A stretch of DNA of 27,773 nt, taken from the NCBI GenBank assembly GCA_002412495.1, contig DHVE01000074.1, forward strand, positions 1 to 27,773, written 5' to 3'. Position numbers and translations under genes: made by a program. The DNA is from Betaproteobacteria bacterium UBA5216 (GTDB lineage: Bacteria; Pseudomonadota; Gammaproteobacteria; Burkholderiales; SG8-41). Shown one piece after another: positions 23,412 to 27,773 of this stretch (position 1 is the first letter of the stretch; each line of letters starts with the position of its first letter). A model generated the notes under the pieces. The model ran no database searches. It saw nothing but the letters and a program-made list of their open reading frames with translations, and had not been told where the DNA came from.

Positions 23412-24230
23412 TTAGGTAAAATAAAGCCTGAATGCCGTTTCGCCGCCAATAATGCGCCGCACGGTGGCGTCGGGCACCCAGCGCTTGAATGCCGCGAGTG
23501 TGTCGCTGTAATGCACCTTGTTTTCAAACGCTGCGAAGGGCCAATCGCTGCCCCACAGCAAGCGCTCTGGCCCGCAGTGCTTCACCAGTTCGTGTGCGCA
23601 GGCTTCGGCGACCTCGGGTGACTCCATGCGATAGCCCGCCGACAGTTTGACCCAGGTGCGACCGCGCTCAACCGCGCGCAGCACGGCCTGAAAACCTTCG
23701 CATGCCACGCCCTTGCCGCCTTGCGGATGCCCGAGGTGGTCGATGACGATTTTTACGCCCGCCGATTCCAGCGCTGCGATGGGCGCGGCGAGTTTCTCGC
23801 CCGACTGGTTGATATGCACATGCCAATCCAGATCGGCGACGCGGCGAAAAAATTTGCGGTATTCGGGCGTGGTGATGTCGGGCGGGTTCTCGACATTGCG
23901 CCATTGCAGGCGCACGCCAACCACGCCGTCGGCTTTCATCAGGCGCAGAATGTAGGGATCTATGGTGGGCCGCACGATCACCGTGGTGCGCAGATGCGCG
24001 TGGCGGCGCGTGGCCTCGAGATAGTATTCGTTGTAATCGTCGTACAGGCTCGCGGCGGCAAGCACGGCGTAGCGCACGCCATGTTGCTCGAGCGTGGCGA
24101 CGTACTGCGCGATGGTTGCGTCTTCCGCCGGCTTGTGCCACGCCGTGGCGCTCAACGGCATGTCGGTCGTGTAAACATGGGCGTGCGTATCGACGAGCGG
24201 CGCGTCGGGGGCGAACGGTTTGTTGGGCAT
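23412..24230 (-). CDS. TIM-barrel amidohydrolase, LigI-like (amidohydrolase 2 family)
   Basis: A 272-aa amidohydrolase of the PF04909-type family, relatives of 2-pyrone-4,6-dicarboxylate lactonase (LigI) and of decarboxylases such as ACMSD. Visible ligands: HAH (16-18, in VDTHAHVY), H137/H139 (DWHVHINQSG), H165 and H168 (IDHLGHPQGG) and D229 (LLWGSDWPF). The HINQSG/DHLGHP/GSDWP set fits a lactonase or hydrolase acting on a small carboxylated ring; the exact reaction is open. The ATG at 24230 is used because a minus-strand TATAAT lies 35 bases upstream; a GTG at 24311 would place the start before that promoter. Cytosolic. It is divergent from Bug G, probably its partner. Confidence 0.87.
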   Translation of the reverse strand: MPNKPFAPDAPLVDTHAHVYTTDMPLSATAWHKPAEDATIAQYVATLEQHGVRYAVLAAASLYDDYNEYYLEATRRHAHLRTTVIVRPTIDPYILRLMKADGVVGVRLQWRNVENPPDITTPEYRKFFRRVADLDWHVHINQSGEKLAAPIAALESAGVKIVIDHLGHPQGGKGVACEGFQAVLRAVERGRTWVKLSAGYRMESPEVAEACAHELVKHCGPERLLWGSDWPFAAFENKVHYSDTLAAFKRWVPDATVRRIIGGETAFRLYFT

Positions 24231-24264
24231 GTTGGGTGAGGCGCGTGAAGGAGGAATGCGGGGG

Positions 24265-24270
24265 ATTATA
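24265..24270 (-). promoter_or_regulatory. -10 element for the amidohydrolase
   Basis: A perfect TATAAT on the minus strand, 34 bases before the ATG at 24230. A TTTACA at 24291-24296 would be the -35 but with an overlong 20-base spacer. The element rules against the longer GTG start at 24311. Confidence 0.45.
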
Positions 24271-24330
24271 GCGATGGTTCCGCCGCGGACTGTAAAAACC
24301 GCGCGGGCCACGGCGGCATACCGGCTCTGC

Positions 24331-24336
24331 TATATT
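24331..24336 (+). promoter_or_regulatory. candidate -10 element for Bug G
   Basis: TATATT lies 26 bases before the Bug G ATG, divergent from the amidohydrolase promoter. No -35 stands out. The two promoters lie about 60 bases apart, so one regulator could control both. Confidence 0.3.
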
Positions 24337-24362
24337 GACGTTATTGTCCTGGAGCGCAAACC

Positions 24363-25337
24363 ATGAAAGCACTGACAAATATCGTAACAACGATCGTTAC
24401 CCTGGCGGGCGCGGCGCAAGCCACGTGGGCAATCGCACAATCACCGGCCGAATATCCCGCGCGGCCCGTACGCATGATCGTGCCGTTTGCACCCGGCGGC
24501 AGCAATGACATCATGGGGCGTTATCTCGCGCAATATCTGACGGAGCGTTTCGGCCGCCAGGTGGTGCTCGACAACCGGCCGGGCGCCGATGGCATCATCG
24601 GCACGGACATCGTGGCGCGCGCGGCGCCCGATGGCTACACACTGCTGGTGGCATCGGCGGCGCACGCGGTCAATGGCGGCACGCGGAAGCTTCCGTACCA
24701 TCCGGTCGATTCGTTCGCGTGGGCGGGCACGCTGGGGCTGGGGCCCAGCGTGTTGTCGGTGCATGCATCGCTGCCGGTGAATTCCGTGAAGGAATTGATC
24801 GCGCATGGCAAGGCCAATCCCGGCAAGCTGGTGATGTCATCCAGCGGCGGCTACGCGCACTTCAGCACGGAACTGTTTCATTACATGTCCGGCATGAAGC
24901 TGATCGTGGTGATTTACAAGGGCGGATTTCCCGCGCTGGTCGATGCGATGGCGGGGCAGGCGCAACTCAATCTCGGCGCGCTGATACAGACCATTCCACA
25001 TTTAAAGGGCGGCAAGATCAAAGCCCTGGGCACGTCCGGCGCAAAACGCGCGATGGCCACGCCGGATCTGCCAACGATTGCCGAAGCGGGCATTCCCGGT
25101 TACGAGGCCAACAACTGGTGGGCGGTGGGTGCGCCCGCCGGCACCCATGCCGCCATCGTCGCCAAGCTTAACGGGGAAATCGCGCGGTACCTGAAACTGC
25201 CCGACACACTCAAGCGCTTCGAGGCGGAAGGCGTCGACGCGGATTTCCGCACGCCCGAAGAAGTGCGAAAATTTTTGCCGGTTGAAATGGCAAAGTGGGC
25301 GAACGTGGCGAAGGTCGCGAATATCAAGACACAATGA
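24363..25337 (+). CDS. Bug/TctC-family periplasmic solute-binding protein (Bug G)
   Basis: A 324-aa binding protein, signal peptide MKALTNIVTTIVTLAGAAQA with cleavage near TWAIAQ. Mature blocks: YPARPVRMIVPFAPGGSNDI, DNRPGADGIIGTD, APDGYTLLVASAAHAVNG, LPYHPVDSFAWAGT, SSGGYAHFSTELF, VVIYKGGFPAL, TPDLPTIAEAGIPGY. The usual HVPYKG is VVIYKG, and DSFAWAG replaces DFAPV, so this is a somewhat diverged member. It is transcribed divergently from the LigI-like amidohydrolase, and the first lipoprotein hydrolase follows after 37 bases in the same direction. Confidence 0.9.
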   Translation: MKALTNIVTTIVTLAGAAQATWAIAQSPAEYPARPVRMIVPFAPGGSNDIMGRYLAQYLTERFGRQVVLDNRPGADGIIGTDIVARAAPDGYTLLVASAAHAVNGGTRKLPYHPVDSFAWAGTLGLGPSVLSVHASLPVNSVKELIAHGKANPGKLVMSSSGGYAHFSTELFHYMSGMKLIVVIYKGGFPALVDAMAGQAQLNLGALIQTIPHLKGGKIKALGTSGAKRAMATPDLPTIAEAGIPGYEANNWWAVGAPAGTHAAIVAKLNGEIARYLKLPDTLKRFEAEGVDADFRTPEEVRKFLPVEMAKWANVAKVANIKTQ

Positions 25338-25374
25338 TCGTGTTTAAAAACATCACATTACAAGGGGCATTCGA

Positions 25375-26412
25375 ATGCGAAATGATTGGACGCGCCTGAT
25401 GCGTGCCGGTGGCGCGATCACGGTGGCGGCGTTGCTGTTCGCCTTGCAAGGCTGCGCGCAAAACCCCATGACGGGGCCGCTGTCGCTTGAACGGCAAGGC
25501 AGCTTTTTTGTCGGTGGCCGCAACGTGCATTCCGATGCGTTGTCGGTGCTGCCACAGTATGCGCCGGCGGGCACCATCACCATCGATCAGATGTATGTGC
25601 GTTATCAAGTGCCGGTGGGTGCCAGCAAGCCGCCGATCACGCTGATCCACGGCTGTTGCCTTACCGGCAAAACGTGGGAGACCACGCCGGACGGCCGCAT
25701 GGGCTGGGATGAATATTTTCTGCGCGCGGGCCATCCGGTGTACGTGATCGACCAGGCATGGCGCGGCCGTTCGGCGGCCAACATATCGGCCATCAACAGC
25801 ACGCAGCAAGGCAAGGCGCCCGTCGGCAAACTGCCGCCGGTGTTTGCGGCAAGCCACGAATCGGCGTGGGCGATATTCCGGTTCGGCGCTGACTATCCAA
25901 AACTTTATCCGGGCATGCAGTTTCCGGTGCATGCCGCGCCGGAATTCTGGAAGCAGATGGTGCCCGACTGGGCGCAGTCGCTGCCGGTGCCGAACCCCAC
26001 CGTGCCGGCGTTATCCGAGCTGGCGATCCAGCTTGATGGCACGATACTCATGAGCCATTCGCAATCGGGGGTGTACCCGTTTCAGGTGGCGGCCTTGAAC
26101 ACCAAGGGCATCGCGGCGATTGTTTCGATAGAGCCGGGCACGTGTCCGTCGGCCACGGGTGACCTCAAGCCGTATCTGAAAATTCCGACGCTGATTTTGT
26201 GGGGCGACTACGTGGATTTATCGTCGCGCTGGTCGCCGCGCCTGAAATCATGCAAGGCGTTCGCCGAAGCCGCCACCAAAGCCGGTGGTAATGTGCAGAA
26301 CGTCATGTTGAACGATGTTGGCCTGCCCGGCGCATCGCACATGTTGATGCAGGATTTGCACAGCCACAAAATCGCGGATTGGCTGCTGGCTTGGATCGCG
26401 CGCAACCGGTAA
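25375..26412 (+). CDS. alpha/beta hydrolase lipoprotein
   Basis: A 345-aa alpha/beta hydrolase with a lipoprotein signal (hydrophobic core then LQGC, Cys27), so probably anchored in the membrane and facing the periplasm. The oxyanion-hole region is ITLIHGCCLTGKTW, the nucleophile S229 lies in SHSQSG (the family's GxSxG with the first Gly replaced by Ser), and the late His is in PGASHML; GDYVD is the likely acid region. The long insert between residues 100 and 210 is rich in aromatic residues and probably forms a lid. An esterase role is likely. AAGGGG precedes the ATG. It follows Bug G by 37 bases and overlaps or nearly touches a second hydrolase. Confidence 0.82.
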   Translation: MRNDWTRLMRAGGAITVAALLFALQGCAQNPMTGPLSLERQGSFFVGGRNVHSDALSVLPQYAPAGTITIDQMYVRYQVPVGASKPPITLIHGCCLTGKTWETTPDGRMGWDEYFLRAGHPVYVIDQAWRGRSAANISAINSTQQGKAPVGKLPPVFAASHESAWAIFRFGADYPKLYPGMQFPVHAAPEFWKQMVPDWAQSLPVPNPTVPALSELAIQLDGTILMSHSQSGVYPFQVAALNTKGIAAIVSIEPGTCPSATGDLKPYLKIPTLILWGDYVDLSSRWSPRLKSCKAFAEAATKAGGNVQNVMLNDVGLPGASHMLMQDLHSHKIADWLLAWIARNR

Positions 26413-27251
26413 ACCATTGGCGGTGGTGCGGCGCGATGTTGCTCGTCGCGCTCAGTGGTTGTGCGTCACTGCACACGCCCGCGGAACGCGCGGATGCGCA
26501 GGCGAAGGCAGGGCAATTTCAACCCGTCGCGGCGTTGGCGGGAACCCCGGTGCGCGCGTGGCTGCGTCTATCGCCGGCCTCGTCGGCGGCCTCCGATGAC
26601 GGCGCGGCGCTGACGGTCTACATCGAAGGCGATGGCGCCGAATGGCGCGGCAGGTTTGAGCCGCCCGCCGATCCCACGCCGGACAATCCTCTGCCGTTGC
26701 GCCTGGCGCTGCGCGACCCCGGCGCGCACGTCGCGTATCTCGGGCGGCCCTGCCAATATCTGGATGCCGCTTCCCTCAAGCAATGCCCATCAATTTTGTG
26801 GCAGCGCGCGCGCTATGGCGAACATGCACTGACGATGATGAGCGCGGCGCTCGACGTGCTGCTGCTTACCGCCAGCGCACGGCGCCTGAACCTGGTGGGT
26901 TATTCCGGCGGCGGCGCGATAGCGGCGCTGCTCGCCGCGCAACGCAACGATGTGTCGTGCCTGGTCACCGTGGCCGCGCCGCTGGACACCGATGCCTGGG
27001 TGTCGTCGATAGACATTGCGCCGCTCGCGCATTCGCTCAACCCCTTGGCGCTCGCGCCACGGCTGGCGTTACTCGCGCAAACGCATATCGCCGGCGCGGC
27101 GGACGACAGGGTGCCCGCGCGCACATTGCAACGTTTTGCCGAAGCGCTGCCGCATGCGCGCATGGAAGTGATCGAGGACTACGACCACGATTGCTGCTGG
27201 GTGTATGTGTGGGAGCGGTTGCGGCAACGTACCTGTCTGGCTCAGTCGTGA
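26379..27251 (+). CDS. alpha/beta hydrolase, probable lipoprotein
   Basis: A second, unrelated-looking alpha/beta hydrolase of up to 290 aa. The nucleophile is in LVGYSGGGAIAALL, the acid probably in GAADDRVPA and the His in EDYDHDCCW. The lipobox LSGC is present. The start is uncertain. TTG 26379 (overlapping the previous gene by 34 bases) gives a signal peptide with charged residues. ATG 26436 has a better ribosome-binding site (GGTGG), but leaves only eight residues before the Cys. The middle contains the family's VYIEGDGAEW and LRDPGAHVAYLGRPCQY segments. Its stop lies one base from where the integrase relic begins on the other strand, so the last residues might be affected by that rearrangement. 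Confidence 0.75.
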   Translation: MAAGLDRAQPVNHWRWCGAMLLVALSGCASLHTPAERADAQAKAGQFQPVAALAGTPVRAWLRLSPASSAASDDGAALTVYIEGDGAEWRGRFEPPADPTPDNPLPLRLALRDPGAHVAYLGRPCQYLDAASLKQCPSILWQRARYGEHALTMMSAALDVLLLTASARRLNLVGYSGGGAIAALLAAQRNDVSCLVTVAAPLDTDAWVSSIDIAPLAHSLNPLALAPRLALLAQTHIAGAADDRVPARTLQRFAEALPHARMEVIEDYDHDCCWVYVWERLRQRTCLAQS

Positions 27252-27252
27252 T

Positions 27253-27773
27253 TGCGTGCTTGGTAATTTGCGTCTTTGCCATGACTTGCTTCATCGCGCG
27301 TTGCAGCCGCTCTTCAAACAGATGATGACGCGCCGGTCGAACGCCTCATCCTTGATGCGCAGCCGTAATGCCTCCATGAGCCGCATTCCGGTGCCGTACA
27401 ACAGCTGGGCCAATAGACCGACTTCGCCATCCATCGCAGCCAGCAAGCGCGAAACCTCGTCCTTGCTCAAAAGAGCAGGCCGCCGTTTGGGCCGATTGAT
27501 GTTCTGCAGCCACGGAAAATCGATGTCCAGCACCTCGCGATACAGGAACAGCAGGGCACCAAGTGCCTGATTGTGGGGTGGCGCAGAAACCTTGCGATCC
27601 GTGGCCAACATGGTTGAGAATGCTTCTATTGCGGGCTCGCCCATGTCGCGTGGATGCTTCATCCCATGCCAGCGTATGAAAAAGCGCACCCAGTAAAGGT
27701 AGGCCTGCTCGGTTCGCAGGCTGTAATGCATGTAGCGTATCCGTTCGCGCAGTTGGTCCAAAAGGCGCGCGGA
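27253..27773 (-). pseudogene. broken integron-integrase-like tyrosine recombinase
   Basis: Remnant of an IntI-like site-specific recombinase; the reading frame enters from the right edge. The N-terminal domain is clear (LLDQLRERIRYMHYSLRTEQ, YLYWVRFFIRWHG, NQALGALLFLYREVL) and is followed by the first catalytic Arg in LLYGTGMRLMEALRLR. After FDRR (about 27328) the frame shifts and the next recognisable piece is HHLFEERLQRAMKQV, which in intact relatives lies roughly 70 residues later. Homology then stops at ITKHA (27253), just before the HTLRHSFATH box. The second Arg, the His residues and the Tyr are all missing, so it cannot be active. Whether the deletion and the truncation arose together is unknown. 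Confidence 0.85.

Noticed and set aside
24231..24311. Longer GTG start for the LigI-like amidohydrolase
   Set aside because: The extra residues cover a perfect -10 element and look like translated non-coding sequence.
1..27773. CRISPR array, tRNA or rRNA
   Set aside because: No regularly spaced direct repeats and no recognisable tRNA or rRNA segments were seen on either strand by eye.

Overview
The window looks like part of a high-GC betaproteobacterial (Burkholderiales-like) chromosome. The main reason is seven separate Bug/TctC-type periplasmic solute-binding proteins in under 28 kb, a paralogue expansion typical of Bordetella, Cupriavidus and relatives. They sit among one-off catabolic enzymes: two MmgE/PrpD proteins, a TcuA-like flavoprotein, two amidohydrolases, a dienelactone hydrolase and an acyl-CoA-dehydrogenase-fold protein. 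No rRNA, tRNA or CRISPR array was seen. The exact taxon cannot be fixed from the sequence alone.

Layout. 1-1.65 kb is an accessory, AT-richer edge: the first codons of a gene leaving the window, an orphan hypothetical gene, two copies of a degenerate palindromic repeat, and a FitAB (VapBC-class) toxin-antitoxin operon with a conspicuous paired palindromic operator. 1.65-4.2 kb (minus strand) carries a membrane protein with a zinc ribbon and an HEFGH motif, and a Tat-exported MmgE/PrpD protein. 4.4-5.5 kb (plus) is a dienelactone hydrolase followed by a small DUF6295-like protein. 5.5-8.0 kb is an acyl-CoA-dehydrogenase-like flavoprotein divergent from Bug A. 8.3-10.7 kb is a translationally coupled MoxR ATPase and VWA protein of the CoxD/CoxE type. 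10.8-14.5 kb is MFS transporter, Tat-exported amidohydrolase and Bug B. 14.6-15.8 kb (minus) is Bug C followed by a C-terminal relic of a 2-hydroxyacid dehydrogenase. 16.0-18.4 kb is a second MmgE/PrpD coupled to Bug D. After a long inverted repeat, 18.6-23.4 kb is TcuA-like dehydrogenase, Bug E, CapA-like protein and Bug F. 23.4-25.3 kb is a TIM-barrel amidohydrolase divergent from Bug G. Two lipoprotein-type alpha/beta hydrolases follow. The window ends in a wrecked integron-integrase-like gene.

How the genes may work together. Most Bug genes are next to, or divergent from, one metabolic enzyme, and no TctA/TctB membrane subunit is present. The region reads as a series of small 'binding protein plus enzyme' modules for organic acids or xenobiotic breakdown products. 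The Bug proteins would capture ligand in the periplasm and either share membrane subunits encoded elsewhere or act as sensors. Substrates cannot be read from the sequence.

The most interesting signals are: the Bug-enzyme pairing; a near-identical 17-base AT-rich element 26-29 bases after three Bug stop codons; the TcuA-Bug-CapA-Bug cassette; Tat signals on a PrpD-family protein and an amidohydrolase; the orphan CoxDE-like pair; and the double-palindrome FitAB operator.
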